A stretch of 64,000 nt of DNA from Oxytropis ochrocephala (taxonomy: Eukaryota > Streptophyta > Magnoliopsida > Fabales > Fabaceae), in NCBI GenBank assembly GCA_020916435.1, contig CM037094.1, positions 92,682,553 through 92,746,552 of the forward strand, written 5' to 3'. The notes under the pieces are model-generated. The model was not told the origin of the DNA, did no database searches, and saw only the letters and a program-made list of their open reading frames with translations. The position numbers were made by a program, and so were the translations under genes. Each line of letters opens with the position of its first letter. Position 1 is the stretch's first letter. Positions 1 to 10,596 of the stretch are shown in pieces.

Positions 1-510
1 TATGCCTCCGAGTCCTCGTACTCGGAGCAGTAGATGACTCCCCTCTCTCTCCGATAGGAGATACCTCGCGTCTCCCTCTATGCCTACCGGACACTGCAAG
101 CAAAGGAAAAAAAATTAGTAAAAAAAAAAATTTAAATTGCTCATCGTATTTACATCAACAATGGTGTATATACGATGCTTACTTTTGCTCGTCGTATATA
201 GGGTATTCTGGGCGTATATGCGAGTGGTGAATTTCTTGCTAATCGTATATACGCCTTGACAGGGGTATATACGGTGAGTAAAAAGTTGCTCGTCGTATAT
301 AGGGTTCTGGTGGGGTATATGCGATGGGTGGATTTCTGGCCTAATCGTATATACGTCTGTGTGGCGTATATGCGAGTGAAGGTGGTCAAACGTAGGTATG
401 ACCAATTATGTGAAGAAATGGTGATTTTGTAAACAAACAGGAGTATTTTGGTCTTTTCATATGGTGGGTGGGGGTTTAAGGGGAGAGGGTGGGGGTCCAA
501 AAAAAAAACC
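1..510. mobile_element. Right-end fragment of a MULE (CGTATATACG family), cut by the window edge
   Basis: The first ~100 bases match the stretch at 9144-9240 inside the complete MULE at 6020-9666, and 130-510 matches its right end at 9290-9666. Bases 136-380 hold repeated copies of a CGTATATACG-like palindrome in both orientations. The end is a G-rich terminal inverted repeat (GGGTGGGGGTCC plus an A-run) finishing at 510. The left part lies outside the window, so the target duplication cannot be tested. Frames that read through the array are repeat-derived, not genes. Confidence 0.75.
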
Positions 511-1350
511 TTATAAAAATTGTTTAAAAAAGCATAAAAAGTTGGCCCATCTTGGCCCATGGGCCAACTGGACTGGGCCAAAACGGCTCGATATGTTCCT
601 AGGCCTCTATTTAACGAGCCCAACCTAGGCCAAAACACTGAGTCATGGGTCATTTCAGTTGGTTGAAATGTTAAATTAAAAATTGACATTCTAATCGCAA
701 CACCTAAAAAGAAATGAAAAACAAAACAAATCTATATTAAAATATTGGAGAGATCACATCTAAAATTAACAAATAAAATATTTTGATTTTGTTATTACAA
801 TTTATATTGAATCCATAATTCGGTGTAGTAAAAATTAGATTATTTATAGTCGAAACATGTGTTTTGAATTGGATTTACTATGATATTGTTTGATATTCAT
901 CTTAAGATTTGATTTACCAATTGAGTAATTGTAGTGATTGTATTTTGTAAAAAAAATAAAATTGTATTGAATGTATTGTTTTTTCTATAGCTAGCAAATC
1001 TGAATCTTAATTATTGCTCAGATTGGATTTGAGTCTTTAAAGAAAGAAAAGAGGAAAGTTTTTTATCATCAGATATTTAATTTAAAAATTCTAAGAATAC
1101 GGATGATTAAAACTATCATGAAAAAGAATACAATTAGCACTTAAGAAATAAAAACATGTTTTCAATATTAATTAAGAAAATAAGTTAACTTGCAATAATA
1201 ATAATTTTGTAAAAATAATAATAATAATTATTATTATTTTTTTGTCAAAAAAATAATAATAGTTAGAACTTAGAAGTTACCTTATTTGTTACCAGAATCC
1301 CAATCCCAAAAGACAAACAACACCGCATCACAATTTCACAACCACAAACA
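511..1350. other. AT-rich intergenic region, no gene seen
   Basis: The sequence is AT-rich with no long frame or recognisable element. Bases 1197-1260 contain a short AAT/ATT inverted repeat. The last ~100 bases form the upstream region of the Agenet-domain gene. Confidence 0.5.
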
Positions 1351-1360
1351 ACTATATAAG
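1351..1360 (+). promoter_or_regulatory. TATA box of the Agenet-domain gene
   Basis: ACTATATAAG lies about 85 bases upstream of the chosen ATG, a normal distance for a plant TATA box and a short leader. The adjacent sequence (CAAC- and CACA-rich) looks like a 5' leader. Confidence 0.5.
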
Positions 1361-1442
1361 AAAACGCTTGCGTCTATTAGTGCACAACACACAACACAAG
1401 TCACAAGACAACAACTTTCTCCTTCTTTTGCACTCAGCAACC

Positions 1443-1880
1443 ATGCGTCCTCCAATGAAGAAAGTTGATTTTACCATAGGCCAAAAAGTTGAGATTGTTA
1501 GCAACGAAGAAGGTTTCTTCGGTTCTTTTTACCAAGCTACCATTGTTTCTTGCCTTGACAATGGTAAGTACGTGGTACGTTACAAGAATCTTATGGAAGA
1601 TGATACTTCGAAGAAGCCACTAATGGAAACGAAATTTCCGAACGAGATTCGTCCTTTGCCGCCACGTGATAAAACTTATGAGTTTCAGTATGGTGAGATG
1701 GTTGATGCTTTCGACAACGATGGTTGGTGGCTTGGTAAGATTATTGACAAGTTCCCTGATGCAACACATGAATGGCAGTATAATGTTTATTTTCATATCA
1801 CTAATGAAGAGATTTGGTATCCTGCTAATAGGGTCAGGATTCACCATGATTGGGTTTCTGGTCAATGGATCAAGTCATGA
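1443..1880 (+). CDS. Small protein with two Agenet (Tudor-like) domains
   Basis: This is a 145-residue intronless frame. Two Agenet-type repeats are visible. Repeat 1 (about residues 8-73) has FTIGQKVEIVSNEEGFFGSFY, then YVVRYKNL and the ending FPNEIRPLPP. Repeat 2 (about 80-138) has YGEMVDAFDNDGWWLGKI, YNVYFHITNEEIWYPANRVR and HHDWVSGQW. Agenet domains belong to the Tudor 'royal family' and occur in plant proteins that bind modified chromatin or RNA, often with a C-terminal DUF724 or other domains. This protein has only the Agenet pair and no obvious localisation signal. I start at ATG 1443 because the domain begins right after it and a TATA box lies about 85 bases upstream. The frame is open upstream to 1368, but that stretch looks like leader. 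A 23-base T-run follows at 1932-1954. The family call is firm; the cellular role is unknown. Confidence 0.85.
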   Translation: MRPPMKKVDFTIGQKVEIVSNEEGFFGSFYQATIVSCLDNGKYVVRYKNLMEDDTSKKPLMETKFPNEIRPLPPRDKTYEFQYGEMVDAFDNDGWWLGKIIDKFPDATHEWQYNVYFHITNEEIWYPANRVRIHHDWVSGQWIKS

Positions 1881-2244
1881 TCATATATAGTTCTTGTAAG
1901 GATGAATGAACTTTAAGGCTTGTTCTTGGCGTTTTTTTTTTTTTTTTTTTTTTTGCATTCTTGTTCATCTTTCTATTGTAGTAGTACCATCGTCTTATTT
2001 GAATTAGGTTACAAATATGGTTTGTGTAATAGTGGTTCTCTTTTATTTGTATCTTGAATCGGTGATAATGGACGGTAGTAATCTTTTCAATTCAATTCAA
2101 TTCAAGTACAATTCTGTTTGAGTAATCTTTTGGTGTGTTTTTTTTTTCTATTTTGTTTTTTTGTTAATTATTATAATATAATGTTGTGAATACCGGGGGC
2201 GGGGTGCGGTTTCTTGAGACTTGTTCGTTGGTAGCTTCAAAAGG

Positions 2245-2689
2245 ATGATGATTCAAGAAGATTCCCAATCTACCCTTCAACCCTCTCCTGCAAAGGTCTC
2301 AACTTTATCCTAATTACGATTATTGCTTTGTGTTTGTCTGTGGTTAATTACTTGATTGATGATTATTAATTAACAATCAATCCCATTCCCGCCGAATCGA
2401 AGATGCCGCTTAATTTTTCCTATTTTTCACCTATGCTATTAAACCGAGATACTCAATTTCGTTGTTCTGGATTTGTTTAACTAACGAGGTTTTAACTTTT
2501 TTTAAATTTTAATGGTTCTTGCATTTCATATTCATTCATTATAAAATGTTTCTCAATTTGATTGATCTATTACCAATAGTCGTCAATACTTGTCAAGAAG
2601 TTTTTACAATATGTTTGGGGATTTAGGTTAGGTCGAGAAACAAAAGCTTTTTTGAAGAACAGAAAAATATGCAGAAAGGGAAAGGGTTG
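2245..2689 (+). CDS. Hypothetical two-exon frame (5' part of a gene or relic)
   Basis: Exon 1 (2245-2295) would encode MMIQEDSQSTLQPSPAK and is followed by GT. Exon 2 (2627-2689) follows a pyrimidine-poor GATTTAG acceptor, encodes VRSRNKSFFEEQKNMQKGKG plus Leu, and ends at a good GTAAGA donor. Both exons are multiples of three and join in frame. I found no further exon or stop downstream and do not recognise the protein. The exon 1 donor (AAG|GTCTCA) is weak. It may be the start of a truncated gene or coincidence. Confidence 0.2.
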
Positions 2690-3479
2690 GTAAGATATTT
2701 ACAATTTTACATTACATTACATATGCATCTGAAAGCTAAATGAGAAATTGATAGGAAATATATTCTATGTGTTTTTTTGGGAATTAAAGAGATATAGAAA
2801 AGGAAAGTAAATAAATTAGGTTATATAGCAGCAATTATGCTTTTCCTCCACTCTAATTCAGAAAGAAATGGGTTTACTTCAGATTTGTCTATATTCTTCT
2901 TGATAGGACTTCAACTTCTGGTCTATATTCTCCTTGATAGAAATGAGATTGAATTAACTTTTCGATGATTGAAAGTAACAGCATGTCAAGTTTCCACTAA
3001 GAAACATTGGATAAATTCACTGTTATAACTTGTACTAGTTATCAATTATTATTAAAAACCATCAAAATTAGTGATGCAAGATAAAGTATAAGTCACTTGC
3101 TAAGATTTCAGAACACCTAACATCCTTTGTTTTAAGATTTATTCTTGTATTAAGCTTTGGTGCCGGCTTGTTCCTTATTTTAAAAAATGTAGCCATGATC
3201 ACTTGGGTTTGCTGCTATAGATAACAGAAGCTTGATAATCGCTGGAATGCATAAGTCCTCTTTCTATAATTTGTCTCTCAATGATGGCTTTGATTTGATT
3301 GATGTATAGTTAAGATATCTAAATACCTAGGATTTTGTGTAATGTATAGTAGATTGGATGCCATATTTGCCAAACCACTTTTTGATCTAATGGCACTAAT
3401 TCTGTTATAACCAACTAACTGCATAACATAACAGAATCCATAACTAACAAAACTGTCGTGGTTCACAAGACATAGCTAC
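2690..3479. other. Intergenic region, nothing recognised
   Basis: AT-rich sequence with short frames only. I see no conserved motif, delimited repeat or RNA gene. Confidence 0.4.
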
Positions 3480-4020
3480 TGTTGATTGAAGGAATGCAAG
3501 TATTAATTAAGGCAATTTCCTCAATGCAAGGACCTTGTGGTTTCATGGCCACTTTAGCCCACAGGAAATTGAAGCTATTGGCTTATTAGAGGCATTACTT
3601 TGGTGCATCAGAAGGTATCCATTAGGTTGATATTGAACTTGACCATAAACCTGTGATTGACACGGGAGGGACAAGGATAAATACAAAGTCTGAGGTTACT
3701 ACATAGCTCAGCGTAAGGAATTCTTCTATAATATTCAAAACTTGACAATTAGTTACAAATCAATTGTGTTGCTCTGTTTTAGCTAAGGCATCCCAATTTT
3801 TTTGTTAGTCACCTAGAACATGACTTACTCTCTTATTGCATTGCATTTGCACATCTTTTACTTGAACGAAATGAGCTTGAGTTTGTTTGCTTAGAAAATG
3901 TTCACAGGTGTTTAGGGGAAATTTTTGTGTTTTATTTTCAGATTCTATAAGTTAGATATAATTTTAAAATTTTTGAAATAGTTTGGCCTTTTAATTTTCA
4001 AATTACTTTCTATTTAAGTC
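3480..4020 (+). pseudogene. Retroelement relic with RNase H-like remnant (copy R1)
   Basis: Broken frames around 3560-3700 read EIEAIGLLEALLWCIRRYPL followed by stops, resembling the RNase H-type (RVT_3) domain found at LINE C-termini. Bases 3720-4020 have a diverged second copy at 14130-14168 plus 18521-18841 plus about 19644-19730, which is split by a MULE and a MITE. The present copy is therefore an uninterrupted paralogue. No intact protein remains. Confidence 0.45.
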
Positions 4021-4485
4021 AACTAGTGCCAAGTCCCGTGCTATGCACAGTGGTTTTTTTTTTAGTTCTACTACATTTTTTTGGCTTGCAAAGCTGCTGC
4101 CACGATGATTAATCTCTGGGAACTTAAATTTGCCACACTCACAGCACCACTTTGTCGGCCCGTGTGATTCTCCCCTCCCAACAGAGTTTTTGTCACACCT
4201 AATATTCGAATCCAAGACTTTGGGGTGGGATCCAAGTCTAGTTACCATTTGGACCAACCCTTGTTGGTTACTATGCACATGTGATGGCAAAATGTTGCAA
4301 TTTTTTTCAATAAAATTATTCAAAGCAGTGTATAATAAAATAATATGAAGGTGGTTAGGATGCAAGGAGAATATAATAACTATTTTAAAGTTGTAAAATG
4401 ATGATTTAACTGAAGGAAATTTTAAACATAAAAAGGAAAAACATAAAATGGCAGGAAACATAAAAAAAACAAGTTATAAACAGAA
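4021..4485. other. Intergenic repeat-like sequence, no gene
   Basis: It contains a CCCGTGCTATGCACAG-like hairpin stretch near 4034 and a phrase around 4230-4270 ('ATCCAAGTCTAGTTACCATTTGGACCAA' type) that recurs loosely at 10141-10180. This suggests an old dispersed repeat. The opposing open frames here overlap completely and carry no recognisable domain. Confidence 0.3.
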
Positions 4486-4726
4486 GAGTAATGTTATATG
4501 AACAAAAGTTTTGAGACAAATATAGACAAAAACCAATTCAAAACACCAATTAACCAAGTTTTTTAGGCTATTAACTAACATGTTTTTTTAGAGTTTTTTA
4601 AGCCATTAGCTAAAAACTTGGTTAATTGGTTACTTGATTAATAATCTAAAAAACTTAATTAATTAGTATTGTGAATTGATTTTTATCTATATTTGTCTAA
4701 AATTTTTTGTCCAAATAATATTACTC
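4486..4726. mobile_element. Short MITE with perfect 9-bp target duplication (MULE type)
   Basis: The element is 241 bp with inverted ends starting GAGTAATGTTATATG and ending TAATATTACTC. The arms pair imperfectly for about 65 bases. It is flanked by a perfect 9-bp direct repeat, TAAACAGAA (4477-4485 and 4727-4735). A 9-bp duplication is typical of Mutator-like elements. It has no coding capacity. Confidence 0.75.
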
Positions 4727-4859
4727 TAAACAGAACGTGTAGAAGAGAATGATGACAGTCATTCATTGGTAAACTCAATTTCACAAAGTCATTGACAGCC
4801 AAATTCTCCACCTCACAAAATGTAGACCAACTTTTTCTAGTCAAGTTGCTCAACATAAT

Positions 4860-5916
4860 AGGGTGTTTGTTTTCGTACCCCCCTCATTCCCTCCCACACC
4901 CCCATAATACCAAAAATGCCAATAATACCCCTGCGTTTTTTAAAAAAAAAAAAAAAATTAAATTTTCGGAATTACCTCAAAAAAAGGTAATTCGGTTCAA
5001 AAATAAAATTTTGGAATTACCTCTAAAAAGGTAATTCGAAATTTGTAATTTTAAAAAAAAAAAAAGTTTGTATTTTGGTCTTAAGATTTAAAAGCGCGTT
5101 TTATTGGAAATATGATACTAACGATTTACGATTTAATAACAATACGTCAAAATATATAAAATGACCAACATAAAATAGGAGTACAAATACAACTATGGGT
5201 CCAAAATGTCTAAAAATGAGTGAAAATAAGCACGTGAAGTAGGTGAATGGGCGACATCTAAGGCATCCGGGCCAATCCGGGACGCTTGTAGATATGCGTA
5301 TATATACGATTTGTTTTAATTTTTATTACTAAAAGGCTACTAAAAATAGTCAAAACTACTCTAAAAAATATAAAAACACCACTAAAAATCTAACAAAACC
5401 AAAATAAGGCTATACAAATTTTTAAGATTTTTGGAGACTATGAAAAATTAAAAAAATCATAAAAAATAGTAAACGATGGAATTTGGGATTTTGAGGTTTG
5501 TTGTCCCGTAAAGAAGTCCCTTCTAGGGAGTCTTGATTCTTGATTTATTTCGCTTCTAATGGGTGTGGTTTCATTACGATCCGAGTATGTTGTCCGAAAA
5601 CCGATTTTTAGCCTAAATTATTCGTTCGAAAAAAAAATTAATTTTTTGAATTACCTCGAAATAGGTAATTAGGTTCATTACATTTGTGAACCGGAATTAC
5701 CTCATTTCGAGGTAATTCAAAATCTTTCGAATTACAGGTAAACCAAATTCCATTATTTTTGAGGTAATTCAAATTTTAGAGGTAATTCAAATTTGTAATT
5801 TTTTTTTTTTTTTTTTAACAAAACCATGTAATTTTTGTAAATTTTCAGGGGTATTTTTGTCCATTTGGGACATTATGGGGGTGTGGGAGGGAATGAGGGG
5901 GTACCAAAATAAAGGC
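4860..5916. mobile_element. Non-autonomous MULE with GGTAATTC subterminal palindromes
   Basis: The terminal inverted repeats contain GTACCCCCCTCATTCCC (left) and its complement (right). The flanks are a perfect 9-bp duplication, CAACATAAT (4851-4859 and 5917-5925); the next base, A, is also shared. Subterminal zones (about 4965-5040 and 5640-5800) are packed with GAATTACC/GGTAATTC palindromic units. The core (about 5290-5640) is homologous, in inverse orientation, to the core of the element at 10597-11518. A relic CGTATATATACGATT motif sits at 5298-5313, although this motif belongs to the other subterminal family. No gene is present. Confidence 0.85.
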
Positions 5917-6109
5917 CAACATAATATCATGAGACACGAACTTGGTTAAAAAGATTCGAACATCCGAAAAGTACAAATTTGGTCCTCAACAATCTTAAAT
6001 TTGGTCGTATTAGTCCTAAGGGTTTTTTTTTGTACCCCCACCCATTCCCTAACACCCCACCCAAATTGAAATCCCAAAATGCCCCTTTGTAATCTTTTTT
6101 TTTAAAAAA

Positions 6110-6306
6110 GACGCATCAGATATATATGTCATTTGGGACATATATACGATGGCGATGTAGTTTTAACGCATCGTATATATGCGGAAGAAGTATATACGAT
6201 TGGTGGTGGTACCACCAATCGTATATACTTCTTCAGGCATATATACGATGCGTTAAGGTTCACTTCCATCGTATATATGTCCCAAATGACATATATACGA
6301 TGCGTC
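6110..6306. repeat. Long palindrome built from CGTATATACG motifs
   Basis: The central arms 6184-6207 and 6211-6234 are perfect 24-base reverse complements around a 3-base spacer. Imperfect complementarity continues outward to 6110 and 6306 (ACGCATC/GATGCGT ends). Each arm carries several TATATACGAT units. A transcript through it would fold into a hairpin of about 95 bp. It sits just inside the left end of MULE 1. Confidence 0.85.
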
Positions 6307-6423
6307 TTAAATTTTTTTTTTAAAATTGTAAAAAAATTTAACTGGTCATGATTTCGCTTTTAAAGTTGATCTACGGTGTAGATTGCACGCCAAAATCAAC
6401 GGTTGATAATCTTTTACCTCATC

Positions 6424-6430
6424 TATAAAT
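6424..6430 (+). promoter_or_regulatory. TATA box upstream of the MuDR-N-like gene in MULE 1
   Basis: TATAAAT lies about 75 bases upstream of the first ATG at 6500, followed by a C/T/A-rich leader typical of plant genes. Confidence 0.45.
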
Positions 6431-6499
6431 ACTCACTCCCACCATCACTATTTTCACACCAAAAATCAACTTCCTCCTTCTCTCACACATCACAAGTGA

Positions 6500-6924
6500 A
6501 GATGATGCGAGCTTCGCTAATGTCATACTACGAGCCTTCTTCCTCACTCTTGTTCATTCTAATATGGGGTTTGTTGATCATCGTGGTATCATCTTGAAAG
6601 ATGATGGTGTAAGTTTCGATGGGAGAGATGTTGTTTCGTGTAGGTTAAAACACGATATATCATTTTCTCTCTTTAGCGAAACTCATCATGGATGGTTCAA
6701 CCAGAGAACGCGAACATGAGATAATTCGTATTGTTTATCGGAAACCAAACGACTAGTGGAGGTATTTCTTGGTCTACCATGGATGTCAACGGGCGAGGAT
6801 GACGTCCCGAGACATGATGTCCATTCATATTACAATTAAATGGAGGAGTTACATTCATCTCATGCGTCGAAAAACGGAAGGACCGTCGCCGAGATCCTTC
6901 GTCGATTAACTCCACCACCTCGAT
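6500..6924 (+). pseudogene. Decayed MuDR transposase N-terminal-like gene (MULE 1)
   Basis: No single frame spans the region, but pieces align with the gene at 17146-17830 in MULE 2. SFDGRDVVSCRLKHDISF resembles the FIHGRGTKHFRLKNNITF block there, and RTVAEILRRLTPPPR resembles RTPEEVIHLLQQRPPAP. The phrase EIIRIVYRKP in another frame is also MuDR-N-like. Established knowledge: MURA-type proteins start with a divergent N-terminal region, often with an acidic 'DDDV..M' block and an 'ELYV' block, before the zinc finger and DDE domain. Only that N-terminal part is represented. Stops and frameshifts make it a pseudogene. It is convergent with the PMD gene, about 200 bases apart. Confidence 0.5.
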
Positions 6925-7126
6925 AGTTTATATTGTATTTTCATTTTATCTCGTCTATTTTTATTCAAGTTGTTTATGTTTTATCGCTTGTGTAACTTTG
7001 TTTTATTGAATCAATGAAATCAAAAATTTATGGAAACTCGTAAAATAAATAAAACATCCAGAAAAAGTTAATAATATAATAAAGTGCCAAAATAATATCA
7101 AATACATCAAAAACAAATAAAAATCC

Positions 7127-9150
7127 CTAACGGCGTCCACCTCGTCCTCGCCCCGTCGCCTAAGCTCCCCACCACGTCATCCGGTCTTTGCCATCCCCAC
7201 CATCCTATGGAGTGTCCGATCACGCCGGACCGCCATGTGCGATGTCGCATCCACGAATCCCGCTCTACAAGCCCTCACAAGCTCCCTAATCCGGTCATGA
7301 TCGTCGTAGCGTATCTCGGGGAGGTGTCGGTGAGCTCTAGGTGATGGTGGTAATGGTGGAGCCGGTAATAGTCCGGGATAGAAGCCCGCAGACGTACCAC
7401 TCTAAAGTAGTTACGCTGACCGATCCGCCTCCGAGCAACCCGAGTAGTAAGGCGCAGGATGTCCTCCATGAGATGCCATGAAGTGGGACGATCCCAAACA
7501 CGCAATCGTATGACTCGGGACGGCCACTAAAGAGGTCACGTGGGATGATCTGCGTGTACCCAAACCGACGCAGACACCTATCGGGCATGTAAGCAACTCG
7601 AAATCGGCCCGGTGATGAAGCCCCCAATATAGGGAGATGCGCGCCAAAGCGGTCTACCACACTGTCCTCCTCAAATGGCCATGGCCAGACATCCTGCGCC
7701 TCGGCTCATCAAGCATCCTCCTGTAGTGCATTTGAGCTTGGTGGTCGACTTCTTCTTCCCAGTAGCGCCCGCCAAGTGGCTCACGCACCGGGATATGGCC
7801 GGCAACCTATCCACCATCCGGGAAATACCACATAATCCAAGCACGAAATGCAAAAATAAATAACATATTTAATTCACAAAAATTTACCAAAAGTCGGTGC
7901 GATTTAACAAAAATACAAGAAGTTAAAAGGTATACGAAATAGGTGGCATACCCTCCACATCGCTGCTGCGTAGTCCGAGATGACGCAGATGTTCAAGTCA
8001 TGATACATGGCGGCTAGTGCACTGCACCCCATGCATAGCCTCCAAGAACCTCCGGACTCGGATCATCCAGTAGATCAACCACTTAGCCTCGGCCCTGTCT
8101 CCGGTCTTCGTGGTGAAGATATCTGTAGGTCGAAGCGGCGCGAAAAGCCACGGCAAAGAATCGTGATGTCACCCCCTCCTCCAAGTTGCGCTCATAAAAC
8201 TGCTCCACCATTTGAAGTCGTAATATGGACCCCCACGGGTGTTGTTAGCGACCTCAACCCGTGACACACCCAAATATGTCTCGTGCCAGCCGGGTGGCAA
8301 ACTCCGAGCTAACGGTGAGGCGGGAGGTGTGGCATAGTTCCCCCGGATGGGAAGGTGGAGCGCATAAGAGACGTCATCGAGTGATCGTCATCTCACCAAA
8401 TGGCAAGTGAAATGACGAAGTGTCCGAGTGCCACCTCTCAATAAAAGCCGACAAAGAACTCATGGTCTCATTGTGGCGTGGCGATCTGGCCCGGAGAAGT
8501 GGGGCCAATCTGGAGTCCACGACCACGGTGGTGCGTCAAGTAGGTCGGGGGTAATGAAGATGAAGTCTAGTATGGACTTTGTTGCCATGAGCCCATACTT
8601 TGACAACTCGATACTCCCGAAATAAAAATAAATAAATAATGTAAGCAAAAGTGCGAGACTATGTGACTTAAATAAATTATTTAAGCAAAAATGCAAAACT
8701 TACGGGTCGTGAGTATAGAAGCTGCAGACATGATCCGCCAAGTCGGTGAAAAGAGAGGCCGACGCTCCTCCCGAGGCTCTCTCCCGAGGCTCCTCCCGAT
8801 CATCTTTGAGGCACCTCATGATACTCGGACATGGGGATCGGTTCGAGTAATAAGCATCACCGGCTGCTGCTTGATACTCGGGAGGTGGGGATGGTAATGA
8901 AGAGGTTGGGGATCATCTTTGGGGATACTGGGGATGATATCGAGGAGTAGGTGGGAATGATCTTGAGAAACCGCCTCCCCTATGCCAATCCTCTGCTGCG
9001 TCTGCTGCGGGTAATCCCCGAGATAGAAAGCTCCAGCAGCCGATCATCGAATGGCTCAGGTGATACTCACCGCCTCGTGCTCATACTCATTTGCCTCGGG
9101 TTGTGCACTCGTCTCTCGTCTCCGTCTTTGAAGCATGGGTCGATTATGCC
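7127..9150 (-). pseudogene. Decayed plant mobile domain (PMD/MAIN-like) gene in MULE 1
   Basis: Read on the minus strand, the order is as follows. SLFTDLADHVCSFYTHDP resembles the PMD start and is followed by a GTAAGT donor near 8703. After an intron of about 80 bases comes a frame-shifted stretch, then LSAFIERWHSDTSSFHLP and FGEMTIT, the PMD hallmark, broken immediately after. A later exon has VAYMPDRCLRRFGYTQIIPR, and the C-terminus is arginine/glycine-rich (GRGRGGRR) with a stop at 7127-7129. The PMD is shared by plant MAIN and MAIL1 (gene silencing and genome-integrity factors) and by many transposon-borne copies. The start is uncertain; the upper limit given is where recognisable coding fades. 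Several indels break the frame. Confidence 0.65.
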
Positions 9151-9261
9151 TCCGAGTCCTCGTGACTCGGGCGATGAGATGACTCCCATCTCTCTCGATC
9201 GGAGAGACCTCACGTCTCCTCTATGCCTACCAGGACAACTGCAAGTGAAGAAAAAAAAATT

Positions 9262-9289
<28 letters not shown>

Positions 9290-9296
<7 letters not shown>

Positions 9297-9540
9297 CATC
9301 GTATTTACATCAAAAACGTGTATATATGATGCTTACTTTTTGCTAAATCGTATATAGAAGTGCAGTGGGGTATATACGATTGGATGAATTACGCTAATCG
9401 TATATACGCTGAATAGGGGTATACGGTGAGTAAAAAGTGTTAAATCGTATATATAGAGTGCAGTGGGGTATATACGATTGGTTGATTTCTGGGCTGATCG
9501 TATATACGTTGAAGCTGGCGTATATGCGAGTGAAGGTGGT
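9290..9540. repeat. Right subterminal array of MULE 1
   Basis: About two tandem units of roughly 115 bases carry TATATACGATTGG, AATCGTATATACGCTG and GGTATA-CGGTGAGTAAAAAGT blocks. The same block order occurs at 136-375 in the fragment at the window start. The motif is palindromic at its core (CGTATATACG). Repeated subterminal motifs in MULEs can bind transposase; that role is inferred here. Confidence 0.75.
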
Positions 9541-9675
9541 CAAACGTAGGTATGACCAATTGTGTAAAGAAATTGTGATTTTGTAAAGAGTCAGGGGTAT
9601 TTTGGTATTTTCACACGGTGGGTGGGGGTGTTAGGGGAATGGGTGGGGGTACCAAAAAAAACAGCCAAGTCCTAA

Positions 9676-10587
9676 TAGGATAACTTTTTATGGACACTTT
9701 AGTCCTTAAAGCGATCACCATTTGTGGCCGTTACTTAAGCCAAACCCCCCATTTTTTAGTAGTTTAATGCTTTTTTTAAAAATAATTATTTTCTATATTG
9801 ACCTTTTTTATTAGCGTATTACTAATTTACTGTTTACACTTTTTTTATCTATGATTCTCATTTGGACCATGAGCTTTATCCCACTTTTTTTTTTTTTTTT
9901 TTTTACTATTTTCATCGCTTTAAGAAATCAATTTACGTTTATACTTCTCAAGTTCTCAATTGAACTTAACAACGTAAAATGAAAGAAATAAACATGAGTT
10001 GGAGGTGAAAAGGAAATATTTCATTTTATTGACTATCATCCTTCAAGATCATGTATTGAACATCTGACACTTCATGCATGGCACTATATTAGTCTATTTT
10101 TTTGTTTACAAACGTTTAACTTTATATTTGGGATAATATCCGAGTCCAATTACCACTTGGATCAACTCTTGTTGGTATAAATTCAGTATATTGTTTTGAC
10201 TTGGTCTTTTATCAATTAAATAGTTTTTATCAATTAAATAGTTAAATTCGTAAACAACTTTAAAAATATTATACCGGACTTACTTTAAAAATAATAAATC
10301 TGAAAGGTCCAAAAAAAATAATCAACCCAAAGGTGTAAATGTGGTAAAAAGTAAGAGGGGTAGAATGGGGATAAATCAAATTTGTGGGGGTATGATGCCC
10401 AATGTTGGGGGTAGAAAAATCACCATCTGTAAAAAAAATTAAAAATAAGAAGATTTTTCAGATGGGTATTTGTAGTAATCGAAAAGTGTGGAGATTTCTT
10501 TGAAAAATTGAAAAATTCCTTTGAAAAAGTAAAATGGATCTAGAAAACCAAACTTTGGTTTGGGAACCACCAATAGTGATATGATCG
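9676..10587. other. Intergenic region, no gene
   Basis: AT-rich sequence with homopolymer T-runs (for example 9886-9904). The left part is the continuation of the sequence interrupted by MULE 1. I see no gene or delimited element. Confidence 0.4.
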
Positions 10588-10596
10588 ATGTAAGTA

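Larger units (their letters stand above)
6020..9666. mobile_element. MULE 1: two-gene Mutator-like element (CGTATATACG family)
   Basis: This is a 3.65-kb element with inverted ends containing GTACCCCCACCCATTCCC and its complement. The flanks are TAGTCCTAA (6011-6019) and AAGTCCTAA (9667-9675), an 8-of-9 target duplication. The left subterminal zone is a long palindrome (6110-6306); the right one (9290-9540) is a tandem array of related CGTATATACG motifs. Inside are two convergent decayed genes: a MuDR-N-like gene on + (6500-6924) and a PMD gene on - (7127 to about 9150). No DDE transposase domain is visible. Mobility would have to come from a transposase encoded elsewhere. Confidence 0.85.

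Noticed and set aside
150..689. 179-codon minus-strand frame
   Set aside because: It runs through the CGTATATACG array and terminal repeat of the MULE fragment. The peptide repeats only reflect the motif.
6110..6306. CRISPR-like spaced repeats
   Set aside because: The units are palindromic, unevenly spaced and part of a eukaryotic transposon end, with no cas genes. The same holds for the TTCGAAC arrays.
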